45,270 nt of DNA from Candidatus Tayloriibacteriota bacterium (GTDB lineage Bacteria > Patescibacteriota > Minisyncoccia > Phycocordibacterales > PALSA-1337), in NCBI GenBank assembly GCA_903893855.1, contig CAITNV010000030.1, positions 1 to 45,270 on the forward strand, in the 5' to 3' direction. Of this stretch, positions 28,780-38,186 are shown in pieces. Below the pieces are notes generated by a model that was not told where the DNA came from, searched no databases, and saw only the letters and a list, made by a program, of their open reading frames with translations. The first letter of the stretch is position 1, and every line of letters starts with the position of its first letter. The translations under genes were made by a program, and so were the position numbers.

Positions 28780-29898
28780 CTATTTCACCCCTCCAGCTAT
28801 CCTCATAATTGCAAGCTCAAGCGGGAGACTTGGTATGTATGCACGATTGGTCTCATCGTATGCGCGCAGGAGTTCCACAAGCATAGTAGAGGTCACGCTC
28901 GCTGGTGCGACAGCAAGATCACGAATGAAGCTAAAATCCTCATCGGAGAATCCCGCGGCAATGGTGGGGGCGATACTTGGACCGGCGGATTTGAGTAGAA
29001 GCACGGCTCGAGCTTTATCAAGAACGAGACTCGTGAAGACAACGAAATCAAGCCCTGACTTCTCGGCATTTGCAAGGGTCGTGAGGGCTAAAGTTATGCC
29101 CTGCTGGCGAGCATCTCCCGAGGCACCAGAATTCGCCGCGCCTGCACTACCTGCTCCACCTGATACCCCTGCCCCCGCTTGCACTATCCCCGCAATGAAA
29201 TCATTGACCAGAGTGGTCCGCGGAGCACCTGTCACCGACTGAATATGCTCGAGCGTTACACTTTTACCTGAACCTTGCTTCGCCCCCAACACTTTATCAA
29301 GCACACCAAGAGCATCGCGGAATGATCCATCTCCAAGTATTGCAATGAGGTCAGCCGAGCCTTGCTCAAGACTGTAACCTTCTTTCTTTGCGACATTTGT
29401 TATTGCATTGCGAAGAATTTCACGAGTCGGCTTCTTAAAGGTAAATGTCTGACAGCGCGATACCACAGTCGCCGGTAATTTATCAAGCTCAGTGGTAGCG
29501 AGGATGAAGATGACGTGTGCAGGTGGCTCTTCAAGCGTCTTTAGAAGTGCATTGAAAGCTTCTTTGGTGAGCATGTGGACCTCATCGACAATATAGACCT
29601 TGTACTTTGATTCAAGGGGCATGACCGACACTCCATCGCGAATGGCACGAATGTCGTCAATTCCACGATTCGACGCTGCATCGATCTCATACATATCATT
29701 GTCAGTTGTCCCGAGCTCACGAGCGAATATGCGCGCAATGGACGTCTTCCCTGTTCCCCGAGAACCGGCGAAGAGATATGCATGCGATATGCGACCCGAT
29801 TCAATCGAACCGAGAAGCGAAGTGACGATATGATCCTGTCCGGTAATTTCTTTAAAAACCGCGGGGCGATATTTGCGATACAGTGCGATATTAGACAT
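28780..29898 (-). CDS. dnaX: DNA polymerase III subunit gamma/tau, short form without zinc module
   Basis: The N-terminal AAA+ clamp-loader motor is intact: YRKYRPAVFKEITGQDHIV, Walker A GSRGTGKTS at 45-52, IDAASNRGIDDIR, the Walker B strand VYIVDEVHMLTKEAFNALLKTLEEPP, ATTELDKLPATVVSRCQTF, and sensor 2 with DGSFRDALGVLDK. It loads the sliding clamp at replication forks. The four-cysteine zinc module that normally sits after the Walker A helix is missing: FARELGTTDNDMYEIDA joins the flanks directly. The C terminus ends shortly after domain III, so there is no tau part that would bind DnaB or polymerase alpha. A Gly/Ala-rich linker lies near residues 235-260. It has its own leaderless-type promoter. 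Confidence 0.93.
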   Translation of the reverse strand: MSNIALYRKYRPAVFKEITGQDHIVTSLLGSIESGRISHAYLFAGSRGTGKTSIARIFARELGTTDNDMYEIDAASNRGIDDIRAIRDGVSVMPLESKYKVYIVDEVHMLTKEAFNALLKTLEEPPAHVIFILATTELDKLPATVVSRCQTFTFKKPTREILRNAITNVAKKEGYSLEQGSADLIAILGDGSFRDALGVLDKVLGAKQGSGKSVTLEHIQSVTGAPRTTLVNDFIAGIVQAGAGVSGGAGSAGAANSGASGDARQQGITLALTTLANAEKSGLDFVVFTSLVLDKARAVLLLKSAGPSIAPTIAAGFSDEDFSFIRDLAVAPASVTSTMLVELLRAYDETNRAYIPSLPLELAIMRIAGGVK

Positions 29899-29904
29899 GC
29901 CCTT

Positions 29905-29910
29905 AGTATA
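29905..29910 (-). promoter_or_regulatory. -10 box, leaderless start of dnaX
   Basis: TATACT on the - strand ends 6 bases before the ATG at 29898. Confidence 0.5.
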
Positions 29911-29978
29911 TAGAAAAATTAAGAAAAAATATAGAGAAAGCTGGAGGGATAATCAGGAAAAAGAAAAAATTCTCGCCT

Positions 29979-30023
29979 AAAAAAATGCCACCCGCTCCCC
30001 CTGTTGCAAAGGAGGAACGGGTG
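29979..30023 (-). terminator. Strong terminator after dus
   Basis: CACCCGTTCCTCC pairs with GGGGGAGCGGGTG in a 13-bp stem (two G-U pairs on the - strand) with a 9-base loop, followed after GCA by seven T. Confidence 0.88.
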
Positions 30024-30170
30024 TGACGTGATGCATTCACGCCATGCCTAATTACCCAAACGCCAACAAACGTATTCCAACCTAGGGGATAGCTGGAATT
30101 TATCCTCCAATAGGTAGCTTACAACCAAGCAACCTAACCGATAAAAGCATACACCCTACGCAGATTTTGG
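30024..30170 (-). ncRNA. Possible structured RNA or 3' UTR between dus and its terminator
   Basis: About 150 bases without a coding frame contain several small stems on the - strand: GGTTGCTT/AAGCTACC-type, ATTCCA/TGGAAT and CGTGA/TCACG. I do not recognise a known RNA family (no SRP GGAA loop, no RNase P or tmRNA core). It may be only a long 3' UTR. Confidence 0.3.
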
Positions 30171-30174
30171 CAAG

Positions 30175-31188
30175 CTAGTCTGAATAGGTGAGATTTGGAT
30201 TGGCTTTAATATAGGCTTCAGTGAGTTCCGCCACTTCTTCGATGCTCGTTGCCTCCATAAGTTGCATGCGGAATTCTTTTGAACCAACCCAGCCGTGTAC
30301 ATAGGCTTTATAGTGCTTTTTCATGATAGCGAAGCTTTTGATGTCGCCGAGTAGTTCGCCGAAGAGTCGCGTATGCTCCACCATAACGCACAAACGCTCA
30401 GGTATAGTGATAGCCTCTCGAGAAATCGTGGGGTTAAAAAGCCAAGGATTGCCAAATATTGCTCGGCCGAGCATTGCTCCGTCGGCGCCCGATTCTTTCG
30501 TCTTCGCCTCTGCGTCGGCGCGGCTCAGTACGTCGCCATTACCAAGAAGAATCGTCTCTGGAGAAATCCGATCCCGCATGGCCACAATAGTCTTCATAAT
30601 ATTCCACTGAGCAGGCACGTCGGACATTTCTTTTCGAGTGCGGAGGTGAACCGTGAGAACTGGAAGATGGAGAGCGAGAAGCGAACCGATCCATCCTTCA
30701 AGGTCGATGGTGTTGTAGCCAATGCGAGTTTTAACCGATATTGGTAGATTCGGCGCTCCACGACGAGCAGCTTCGATGACCTCCACGGCACGCGCGGGAT
30801 TCTTGATGTGCGCTGCACCAGCACCTTGCTTCTCGATGCTTTTGTCGGGGCAACCCATATTAATGTCGATACCGTCGAAGCCCAATGAAGCCACAAGCTG
30901 GGCCGCTTCGAACATTTTCTCTGGATGTGAAGTAAAAAGCTGCGCGACGATAGGACGTTCGCTTTCGTGATATGCAAGATCGCGAAGAAGGACCGGCCTC
31001 CCAGCTGAACAGAGTCCGTCTGCAGAGACGAATTCTGTCCATGTGACGTCCGGCTTGCCATACTTGGCTATGATACGGCGAAAAGCCGCGTCGGTAACAT
31101 CAGCCATAGGTGCAAGCGTGAGGATTGGTCGTCCCTCTTCGCGTGCCTTCTTTTGTAATTGTTTCCAAAAACCAAATTGTGTGTCCAT
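30175..31188 (-). CDS. dus: tRNA-dihydrouridine synthase
   Basis: The flavin-binding barrel starts with LTLAPMADVTDAAFR. The catalytic cysteine is in DINMGCPDKSIEKQGAGAAHIK, followed by SVKTRIGYN, VLTVHLRTRKEM, LLGNGDVLSRADAEAK and DGAMLGRAIFGNPWLF, the full Dus signature. The enzyme reduces uridines in the tRNA D loop using FMN and NADPH. Length 337 aa is normal. The ATG shares one base with the stop codon of dacA, so it is translationally coupled to it, and it is the last gene of the serS-ftsQ-dacA-dus unit. Confidence 0.93.
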   Translation of the reverse strand: MDTQFGFWKQLQKKAREEGRPILTLAPMADVTDAAFRRIIAKYGKPDVTWTEFVSADGLCSAGRPVLLRDLAYHESERPIVAQLFTSHPEKMFEAAQLVASLGFDGIDINMGCPDKSIEKQGAGAAHIKNPARAVEVIEAARRGAPNLPISVKTRIGYNTIDLEGWIGSLLALHLPVLTVHLRTRKEMSDVPAQWNIMKTIVAMRDRISPETILLGNGDVLSRADAEAKTKESGADGAMLGRAIFGNPWLFNPTISREAITIPERLCVMVEHTRLFGELLGDIKSFAIMKKHYKAYVHGWVGSKEFRMQLMEATSIEEVAELTEAYIKANPNLTYSD

Positions 31189-32204
31189 TATTTATTGAGA
31201 GTCATGACATTCGTGCCGATTCGATCAATGAGGCCCAAAACATCTCGATCGCGATTGGTACTGCAGAGCACAATTACGGCGATGATTTGATGTTTGCCGT
31301 CTGTAGTTATGGCAAATAAAGTAGCGGCTGTCAATCCCGCCTCCGGAGTGTAGCCGTCCTTGCCGCCAATATATGCCGTAAGATTAAGGAGATGCGCAGG
31401 ATTCACCCATGTGTGGAAACCGACAGTTTTAACTTTCGTTGTCGTAATAGCAATAAGGTCAGGCCGATTAATATAAATCCAATTAAGAATTGTAAATATA
31501 TCCGTTGCAGATGAAATATTCTCCGACGAAAGTCCTGTCGGCTCCGCAAAATACGTATGATATGCCCCAATCGAATATACCCAATCATTCATCGCTTTCA
31601 CGAAAGCTTTCTTGCCATAGGTAAGAGCCAACGCTTCCGCAGCGTCATTACTCGATGTCATAAGAAGTGGGTAAAGCAAATCATGCGCACTTATCTGTTC
31701 CCCATCGACCAGTTTCGCAGTATTCCCCGAATATGTCGCAAGCACTCGTGGACCAATGTTAATAATTGTTGTTCGATCAATAAGATTATCCGCCACTACT
31801 GCTGTTACGAGCTTGGTAAGTGAAGCAATTGGCACTGATCGATCTGCGTCCTTCTGATCGATGACCGAATTACCCGCCACGAAAGCGTTGGTATGTGGAG
31901 ATATTCCACCTAAAGTCTCGACAATATACTCTGGAGCGGTAATTGGAGTCGTGCCTTTCGCCCCCGTAAGCAAAGACACTGCCGGCGTAAGGCTCTCTAG
32001 GCTCTCCTGTGATGCGCCCGTCGCACCAGCGTTCTCTTCTGCTACCGCCTCCGCATTGGTATCGATATTTTTAACCGGAAAAGTCGTCACCTTATGCGTG
32101 AAATGCTTCGATATCCATTGCGCTCCCGCCACAATGAGCATCGTAATAAGAATACCAATAAGTATGGTGAGAACGCTATAGTATATGTAGTATGTTTTTT
32201 TCAT
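31188..32204 (-). CDS. dacA: D-alanyl-D-alanine carboxypeptidase family protein (S11)
   Basis: A signal anchor (IYYSVLTILIGILITMLIVAGAQW) is followed by the penicillin-binding S11 domain: PIASLTKLVTAVV holds SxxK, LLMTSSNDAAEALA holds SxN, and AYIGGKDGYTPEAG holds the third motif as KDG instead of KTG. The family trims the terminal D-Ala from peptidoglycan stems outside the membrane. The KDG variant keeps the lysine and glycine, so activity is probable but not assured. It follows ftsQ by 57 bases; a TATAAA box 6 bases before the ATG (32211-32216) may give an extra leaderless transcript. Confidence 0.88.
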   Translation of the reverse strand: MKKTYYIYYSVLTILIGILITMLIVAGAQWISKHFTHKVTTFPVKNIDTNAEAVAEENAGATGASQESLESLTPAVSLLTGAKGTTPITAPEYIVETLGGISPHTNAFVAGNSVIDQKDADRSVPIASLTKLVTAVVADNLIDRTTIINIGPRVLATYSGNTAKLVDGEQISAHDLLYPLLMTSSNDAAEALALTYGKKAFVKAMNDWVYSIGAYHTYFAEPTGLSSENISSATDIFTILNWIYINRPDLIAITTTKVKTVGFHTWVNPAHLLNLTAYIGGKDGYTPEAGLTAATLFAITTDGKHQIIAVIVLCSTNRDRDVLGLIDRIGTNVMTLNK

Positions 32205-32210
32205 TAATAA

Positions 32211-32216
32211 TTTATA
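32211..32216 (-). promoter_or_regulatory. Possible -10 box, leaderless start of dacA
   Basis: TATAAA on the - strand ends 6 bases before the ATG at 32204. Confidence 0.35.
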
Positions 32217-32261
32217 AAAAATTGTGCGCTTCTCTATAACCCGTATGCTAGTCTTTGTATG

Positions 32262-33107
32262 CTACTGCATGGTGTACACAATATCTTTGCCGTAGCGAAG
32301 GTCGATAGTTTTGAAGTTTTTATTAGTCTCATGATTCCAAAAAGCAGTGAAGTAAGTAAATGATCGGTCGAGCGGTACCGAAGTATTAAAATACACAGCA
32401 ATATCTGTGGTCGTGGTGCCTATGGTCGGGTTTTTTAGGGCTATACTATAGTCGTCATTTTGAGCACTAATCGGCATATGACTATTTGGTATGGTAATAC
32501 CATGAACCGTAAGTCCCATAGTACTAAAGAAGTTAATAGCTTGATGTGCAGGTTCGAAATATTCTGGTCCCGCAAGATATGTTCCCAAAGTCGGCGTAGT
32601 CGAAGCCGATGAATACGTAATATACACACCGGCAGAAAACTGCGGCGCTTTCGCATACACAAAACCCTGTTCATCAATGAAATAGCAATCCCCCGTAGTG
32701 CTATCGCATGACTGACCTGATGCTTTGCGCTCGGTCACCGTCACATCAAGCTCGTGAAAACCATTTCTCTTAAATGTTACTTGAGAGACTGGAGGAAGAT
32801 CGTGAGTGATGTCTTCGCGAATATTGTTGCTCGGGTATAGGAAAATATTATCTTTCGCAAAAAGATACATATATGAGCCGTCTATTCCACTGGCGACGAT
32901 AGACTCGATGCTCGTTCGGGGTACTAGAACCGTGCCGGTCACTACAATCGTATCAATATGAAAGAATTTCGCTCGAGAAAGAAAAGCTAATGTCGAAAGA
33001 AAAGAGCCGAGAACGACCACGATAAGGATCGAGAGAATGATGCCTTGTTTACGGCGCTTCTTAATGTACTTATCAGATTGTATTCCTTTACGACTCTTTG
33101 AAAGCAT
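32262..33107 (-). CDS. ftsQ: FtsQ/DivIB-like cell division protein (POTRA)
   Basis: The layout is that of FtsQ: a short basic cytoplasmic tail (KYIKKRRKQG), one membrane segment (IILSILIVVVLGSFLSTLAFL), then a POTRA domain beginning FFHIDTIVVTGTVLVPRTSIESIV and a beta domain with VTVTERKASG and the D-x-x-G-x-x motif FIDEQGFVY. FtsQ links early and late divisome proteins. A CDSTTGDC pair of cysteines is an extra. Sequence beyond these features is divergent, as usual in the family. It sits 8 bases after serS and before dacA, a small envelope cluster. Confidence 0.75.
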   Translation of the reverse strand: MLSKSRKGIQSDKYIKKRRKQGIILSILIVVVLGSFLSTLAFLSRAKFFHIDTIVVTGTVLVPRTSIESIVASGIDGSYMYLFAKDNIFLYPSNNIREDITHDLPPVSQVTFKRNGFHELDVTVTERKASGQSCDSTTGDCYFIDEQGFVYAKAPQFSAGVYITYSSASTTPTLGTYLAGPEYFEPAHQAINFFSTMGLTVHGITIPNSHMPISAQNDDYSIALKNPTIGTTTTDIAVYFNTSVPLDRSFTYFTAFWNHETNKNFKTIDLRYGKDIVYTMQ

Positions 33108-33115
33108 TTCGTGAA

Positions 33116-34438
33116 TTATATCACGATCGAAGCTTTACCCAAATATTTCTGGAGCACTTCTGGAATGCGAATAGATCCATCTGGCTGTTGGAAATTCTCC
33201 ACAAGCGATACAAGGATGCGCGGTGTCGGTATTGCTGTGCAGTTAAGTGAATGGGCGTAACGAAGCTTATTATCCACAGGATCTCGATAGCGGGTATTGA
33301 AGCGACGTGTCTGAAAATCATGGAAATATGAAGCGGAAGAAATCTCGCGATATGTGCCTTCTTTTGGAACCCATAGTTCGATGTCGTATTTCTTTACCTG
33401 ACCAAGACCAAGGTCACCGCCACAATTAACAACCGTTCGATATGGAATACCGAGTGATTCAATGAATTCTTCGGTATTGCGATTAAGTTCATCATGTAAA
33501 CGCACTGAAGTCTCATGACTAGCTTCAGAGAGGATGACTTGCTCGAATTTATAAAACTCATGCACACGAATGAGGCCTTTTACATCTTTGCTATGAGCGC
33601 CGGCTTCACGACGATAACAAGGAGAGAAGCCAAGATATTTTATCGGGAATTGCGCAGGATCGAGAATCTCTTCTCCATGAAGGCCCATAATTGGCACTTC
33701 GGCTGTACCCGCGAGAGCGTCGCAATCCTGTGTCATATAATAGTCTTCAACATCCCCCGGTAAATGCGCGGTGCCGTAGAGATTCGCCTTTCGAACAATA
33801 ACCGGTGGAATGACCGGCACGAAGCCCTTAGCAGAGAAAAATTCCAAAGCATAATTCCAGACGGCAAAGCAAAGCCGCGCCCCATCGCCCATAAGATAAT
33901 AGCCTCGGAAGCCGTGTACTTTCGCCCCTCGCTCGAAATCCACCATTTTGAGTGCTGTCATAAGCTCAACGTGATCTTTTGGTTCGAAAGCTACGCCACC
34001 ATTAGCGCCGTTTTTACCTGAGAAGTCTGGAAGCTCTCCCCAAGTCTTTATTTCGCGATTGTCTTTGTCGGTCTCGCCGTCGGGCACAGACATGTCTGGA
34101 ATATTTGGCACTTGGAGCATGAGAAGCTGCCATTTCTTTATTATTTCTTTAAGTTCGGTATCGTGCTGTTCAATAGTTTTTTTGAGAGTCTTCATCTGCT
34201 CGATGAGAGCATCGCGTTCATGAGTCGGTGCTGTTATGCCGACTTCAATATTAGATAGAGTGGCAATTTTCTCCCCTACAGCATTCTGTTCTGCGCGTTC
34301 TTTCTCAAGAGCTGCCAAAAGTACGCGGCGTTCATCGTCGAGTTTAATGAGTTCATTGATATCAATTTTTACATGCTTTTTTCGAGCTCCAGCAATGACT
34401 GCATCTTTATTTTCTCTAATCAGTTTTATATCAAGCAT
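33116..34438 (-). CDS. serS: Seryl-tRNA synthetase (copy 1, canonical)
   Basis: The N-terminal 110 residues form the long antiparallel coiled coil that grips the tRNA-Ser variable arm (MLDIKLIRENKDAVIAGARKK). The class II core has GTAEVPIMGLH with the serine-binding TxE, motif 2 CYRREAGAHSKDVKGLIRVHEFYKFE, and motif 3 NCTAIPTPRILVSLVENFQQPDG. In motif 3 the usual NGSGLAVGR is NCTAIPTPR, which keeps the arginine. Length 440 aa is standard. It leads the unit with ftsQ, dacA and dus, from a near-leaderless promoter at 34448-34475. A second serS gene lies at 41789-43063. Confidence 0.93.
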   Translation of the reverse strand: MLDIKLIRENKDAVIAGARKKHVKIDINELIKLDDERRVLLAALEKERAEQNAVGEKIATLSNIEVGITAPTHERDALIEQMKTLKKTIEQHDTELKEIIKKWQLLMLQVPNIPDMSVPDGETDKDNREIKTWGELPDFSGKNGANGGVAFEPKDHVELMTALKMVDFERGAKVHGFRGYYLMGDGARLCFAVWNYALEFFSAKGFVPVIPPVIVRKANLYGTAHLPGDVEDYYMTQDCDALAGTAEVPIMGLHGEEILDPAQFPIKYLGFSPCYRREAGAHSKDVKGLIRVHEFYKFEQVILSEASHETSVRLHDELNRNTEEFIESLGIPYRTVVNCGGDLGLGQVKKYDIELWVPKEGTYREISSASYFHDFQTRRFNTRYRDPVDNKLRYAHSLNCTAIPTPRILVSLVENFQQPDGSIRIPEVLQKYLGKASIVI

Positions 34439-34447
34439 AGTCGTATC

Positions 34448-34475
34448 ATCATAGCAAGAATATAGTTTTCATCAA
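34448..34475 (-). promoter_or_regulatory. Promoter of serS copy 1
   Basis: TTGATG (complement of 34470-34475), 16 bases, TATGAT (complement of 34448-34453) with an upstream TGC. The -10 box ends 9 bases before the ATG. Confidence 0.55.
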
Positions 34476-34527
34476 AATTTCATTCTTTCTTTATGGTGGC
34501 TATATCCGACTACGCTAGACTGTATGT

Positions 34528-35499
34528 ATGGAAGAAGAGATTATCACACAAACAGCTCAGACCGTACGCACATTGCGACCTAACGATGCTGATTTCCCTT
34601 ATCTATTACGGCAGTTGCCACTTAGTCCATCTGAGCAGGTGAAAGAATTATTTATTCGTGGTGATTTATTATCGTGTGATAAAGACACTCCATATCGTTT
34701 TCTGTGCGTCGTTGGCTCGCGGAAGCATACTTCGTATGGCGAACGAGCTTGTCAGTCTCTTATCGAAGGTCTTAGAGGGTACAATATTTGTATTGTTTCA
34801 GGTCTTGCAATAGGTATTGATGCCATAGCTCATGAAGCAGCCTTGCGTGTAGGTTTGCCAACCATTGCTTTCCCCGGCTCTGGACTTGATCGTAAGGTTC
34901 TCTATCCCGCTCGTAATCAGCATTTAGGAGAGCGTATTGCTAACACTCCGCACTGCGCCCTTGTCTCAGAATTCAACAATGATTTTACCGCTACCGATTG
35001 GAGCTTTCCACGACGTAATAGACTTATGGCTGGAATATCGCACGCTACACTTGTCATTGAAGCGAAGCTTGATTCTGGAACACTGATTACATCGAGACTT
35101 GCAGGAGATTATAATCGCGATGTTCTTGCGGTACCTGGGCCTATTTTTTCCTCGCTTTCTGAGGGGCCGAATATGCTCATTAGTAAAGGTGCAGCAATTA
35201 TTCGCTCAAGTGAAGACATAATTGCAGCACTTGGTCTATCACCAGAGGATCGATCTGTTACAAGCCTTTCGGACGGTGGCGACACGAGGGGCGGACACGA
35301 CGCTTCTGATTCACTTTCACAACAAGAGATTAATATTCTCGACCTCCTCATTGAACCGATGGATAAAGAATATTTGATAGATAAAATCATTCAGCAACAC
35401 CATTTATCCATCGCAGAAATCAACGCCCATTTATCAATGCTTGAATTATCAGGATACATTATTGAGAGCGGCGGAATGATCGAACCGGGGCATACATAA
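34528..35499 (+). CDS. dprA: DNA-processing protein DprA
   Basis: The Rossmann-like DprA core is complete: FLCVVGSRKHTSYGERA, IVSGLAIGIDAIAHEAALR, TIAFPGSGLDRKVLYPARNQ, LVSEF, FPRRNRLMAGISHATLVIEAKLDSGTLITSRLAG and VLAVPGPIFSSLSEGPNMLISKGAAI. A short winged-helix-like C-terminal part follows (LDLLIEPMDKEYLIDKII). DprA loads RecA onto incoming single-stranded DNA during transformation; many CPR genomes keep it with other competence genes. Length 323 aa is normal. It is divergent from serS copy 1 and followed by topA, the same order as in many bacteria. Confidence 0.93.
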   Translation: MEEEIITQTAQTVRTLRPNDADFPYLLRQLPLSPSEQVKELFIRGDLLSCDKDTPYRFLCVVGSRKHTSYGERACQSLIEGLRGYNICIVSGLAIGIDAIAHEAALRVGLPTIAFPGSGLDRKVLYPARNQHLGERIANTPHCALVSEFNNDFTATDWSFPRRNRLMAGISHATLVIEAKLDSGTLITSRLAGDYNRDVLAVPGPIFSSLSEGPNMLISKGAAIIRSSEDIIAALGLSPEDRSVTSLSDGGDTRGGHDASDSLSQQEINILDLLIEPMDKEYLIDKIIQQHHLSIAEINAHLSMLELSGYIIESGGMIEPGHT

Positions 35500-35596
35500 T
35501 GTATATATTGTTACGTTATGCGCAGGATATTATTTGCATCAACGTCAACTTCCATGTAATACTAAGAGTAAATTCGCGTGCACACGCAATATTATT

Positions 35597-38185
35597 ATGA
35601 AACTACTCATCGTCGAGTCACCAGCAAAAGCCAAAACTATATCAAAGTATCTCGACGGTAAATACCGTGTCGTAGCATCTATTGGACACATTCGTGACCT
35701 TCCAAAAAGTAACAAAAAAGCCATCGACATCCCAGCCGGTTTCGTCCCCCACTATGAGATTAGCCCCGGCAAAGAACGTGTAGTAGACGAGATCCGATCC
35801 CTTGCAGCAAAAGCCGATGAAGTTATTCTCGCGACTGACCCCGACCGCGAAGGAGAAGCTATCGCTTGGCATATTGCTGAAGCTGTAGGACTCAATGGTA
35901 AGAATATGCCTGCACCGAAGCGCGTAGTATTCCACGAAATCACCAAGGATGCAGTCTTAGAGGCTATGGAGCATCCTCGTGAGATTGATGAGAATCTTCG
36001 CAAAGCTCAAGAAGCTCGCCGAGTACTTGACCGTCTTGTTGGCTACGATCTCTCAGGTCTTATCTGGAAAAAGGTTCGCTATGGTCTTTCTGCTGGACGA
36101 GTACAGTCTCCCGCACTTCGAATCGTTATGGAACGCGAACGTGAAATCCGTGCTTTCATATCGCATAAATTCTGGGTTATAGAAGCCGATGTTATCGATT
36201 CTGCAAAGAAAGGCACCGCGCCATTCACTCTCACCTGCACCGAAGAACCGACTGATTATAAAAAAGTTGAAGACATTGTTGCAAAAGCTCGTGGAACTAA
36301 TGGCGAGAAGTGGCAAGTCGTGTCCGTAGACGAAAGTGAAGTTGGTCGCTCTCCTCGCGCCCCATTTATCACATCTACACTTCAACAGACTGCTTCATCA
36401 CGATTAGGTTTCGCTCCATCACGTACTATGTCAGTGGCACAGCGACTTTATGAAGCCGGTCTCATTACTTACATGCGAACCGACAGCACTAACCTTAGCA
36501 AAGTAGCCCTCGCTCAAATCGCTTCATGTATCGAGAAAGACTTTGGTAAGCAGTATCACCAATTCCGCACATATTCAGCTAAAAGTAAGAACGCTCAAGA
36601 AGCCCATGAAGCCATTCGACCTTCAAACTTCAACCTACGTTCTGCAGGAGCTAATGATGAACAAAAAAAGCTCTATAAACTCATCTGGCAGCGTACTATG
36701 GCTTCACAAATGGCCGATGCTCGCACCCTTCGCACACGTATTCTCGCTAATGTTACTGGAGGTAAAGGCACTATGCCCGATTTCGCAGCTAATGGTTCAC
36801 GAATCATATTCGACGGTTGGCTTGCAGCAGATGCTGAAGCACGAGGTGACGATATCGAACTTCCAAAAGTCGCGGCTAATGACCCACTAAGTCTTGTTAC
36901 TACAAAGACAGCGGTAAAGATACCAGCGAAAATAATTGAACAATCTGCCCCAGAGTCTGGTGTTACCGAACAAGCTACAGGACCAGTCCGAAGCATTGAG
37001 AAGTCTACCCAGCCACCACCTCGATACACTGAAGCAGGACTCGTTAAAGAGCTCGAAAAGCGCGGTATTGGCCGACCTTCTACATACGCTTCTATTATCC
37101 GTACCATTGAAGAACGAGGTTATGTTGAGAAAGAAGGCAAAGCATTAAAACCTACTGATACAGGAGACGTCGTATCGTCTTTCCTTGAAGAGAATTTCAT
37201 GAGCTATATTAACGATTCATTTACTGCAGAAATGGAAGACTCTCTCGATGATATTGCTCTTGGTAAGCGTGAGTATGCGAAGACCTTGAAGGATTTCTAC
37301 ACCCCTTTCGCTCGTGAAGTTAAAGAGAAAGAAACAACTGCAAAAATCACCAATCTCGGTGATGCAGATGCCAAGTATGTATGTCCGAAGTGTAGCTCTT
37401 CAATGATTATCAAACTCGGCCGTGGAGGTAAATTCCTCTCATGTTCACGATACCCTGATTGTGATGGAGCGCTCATGCTCGATGGAACAGAGATTAAACG
37501 TGGAGTTCCTATCGGTCACGATCCTGTAACTGGTCTTCCGATATATGTCCTCGTTGGACGATTCGGCCCGTATGTACAGCTCGGCGAAAAGGTTCCAAAA
37601 GCCAAAAAAGCCCCGAAGAAAAAGCGCGCGACAAAGAAAACAAAAAAAGGTGAAGTTGATTCAGTCCCCGCAACAACAGAAGTCACCGTAGCAGAAATAA
37701 CTCCCGCCCCCGAACCAGCTAAGCCCCGTATGGCCTCCATCCCTAAAGGTGTGGACCTTACCAAGATTACCGTCGAAGAAGCCCTGAAGTATTTAAGCCT
37801 TCCTCGAGTGCTCGGTAATCATCCCGACGGCAAGCCAATCACAGCATCCGCAGGACGATTCGGCCCATACATTGTCCACGATAGTGACTTCCGTTCGATA
37901 AAAAAGCCTGACGATGTCTACACTATTTCTCTCGCCCGTGCTCTCGAAATGCTTTCCCAACAAAAGATTGCTCGTAAAGGTGCCCCTGTCGCATATCGAA
38001 CCATCGGTAAGAATCCGAAAAACAACCGCGACATTATCCTCTACAAGAAAGCAAGTGCCGGAGCAGATAGTAAAGACAATGCCCCATTTTTGAAAAAAGG
38101 ATTCCGACAAGTCTATATTCCGAAAGACATAGATCCCGACAAAATGACTGTAGAACAAGCCTTGAGTTTACTTTCTCAAAAATAG
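35597..38185 (+). CDS. topA: DNA topoisomerase I
   Basis: From the ATG at 35597 the Toprim domain begins LLIVESPAKAKTI and continues to ATDPDREGEAIAWH. SAGRVQSPALR, the active-site strand LITYMRTDSTNLS with catalytic Tyr292, and GRPSTYASII complete the type IA core. It relaxes negative supercoils through a 5'-phosphotyrosine link. The C terminus has one four-cysteine zinc ribbon (CPKCSS..CSRYPDCDG), a lysine-rich linker, and repeated GRFGPY modules. At 862 aa it is typical. The frame extends 21 codons upstream, but that part is not conserved-looking. The stop is one base before the next gene. Confidence 0.95.
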   Translation: MKLLIVESPAKAKTISKYLDGKYRVVASIGHIRDLPKSNKKAIDIPAGFVPHYEISPGKERVVDEIRSLAAKADEVILATDPDREGEAIAWHIAEAVGLNGKNMPAPKRVVFHEITKDAVLEAMEHPREIDENLRKAQEARRVLDRLVGYDLSGLIWKKVRYGLSAGRVQSPALRIVMEREREIRAFISHKFWVIEADVIDSAKKGTAPFTLTCTEEPTDYKKVEDIVAKARGTNGEKWQVVSVDESEVGRSPRAPFITSTLQQTASSRLGFAPSRTMSVAQRLYEAGLITYMRTDSTNLSKVALAQIASCIEKDFGKQYHQFRTYSAKSKNAQEAHEAIRPSNFNLRSAGANDEQKKLYKLIWQRTMASQMADARTLRTRILANVTGGKGTMPDFAANGSRIIFDGWLAADAEARGDDIELPKVAANDPLSLVTTKTAVKIPAKIIEQSAPESGVTEQATGPVRSIEKSTQPPPRYTEAGLVKELEKRGIGRPSTYASIIRTIEERGYVEKEGKALKPTDTGDVVSSFLEENFMSYINDSFTAEMEDSLDDIALGKREYAKTLKDFYTPFAREVKEKETTAKITNLGDADAKYVCPKCSSSMIIKLGRGGKFLSCSRYPDCDGALMLDGTEIKRGVPIGHDPVTGLPIYVLVGRFGPYVQLGEKVPKAKKAPKKKRATKKTKKGEVDSVPATTEVTVAEITPAPEPAKPRMASIPKGVDLTKITVEEALKYLSLPRVLGNHPDGKPITASAGRFGPYIVHDSDFRSIKKPDDVYTISLARALEMLSQQKIARKGAPVAYRTIGKNPKNNRDIILYKKASAGADSKDNAPFLKKGFRQVYIPKDIDPDKMTVEQALSLLSQK

Positions 38186-38186
38186 T

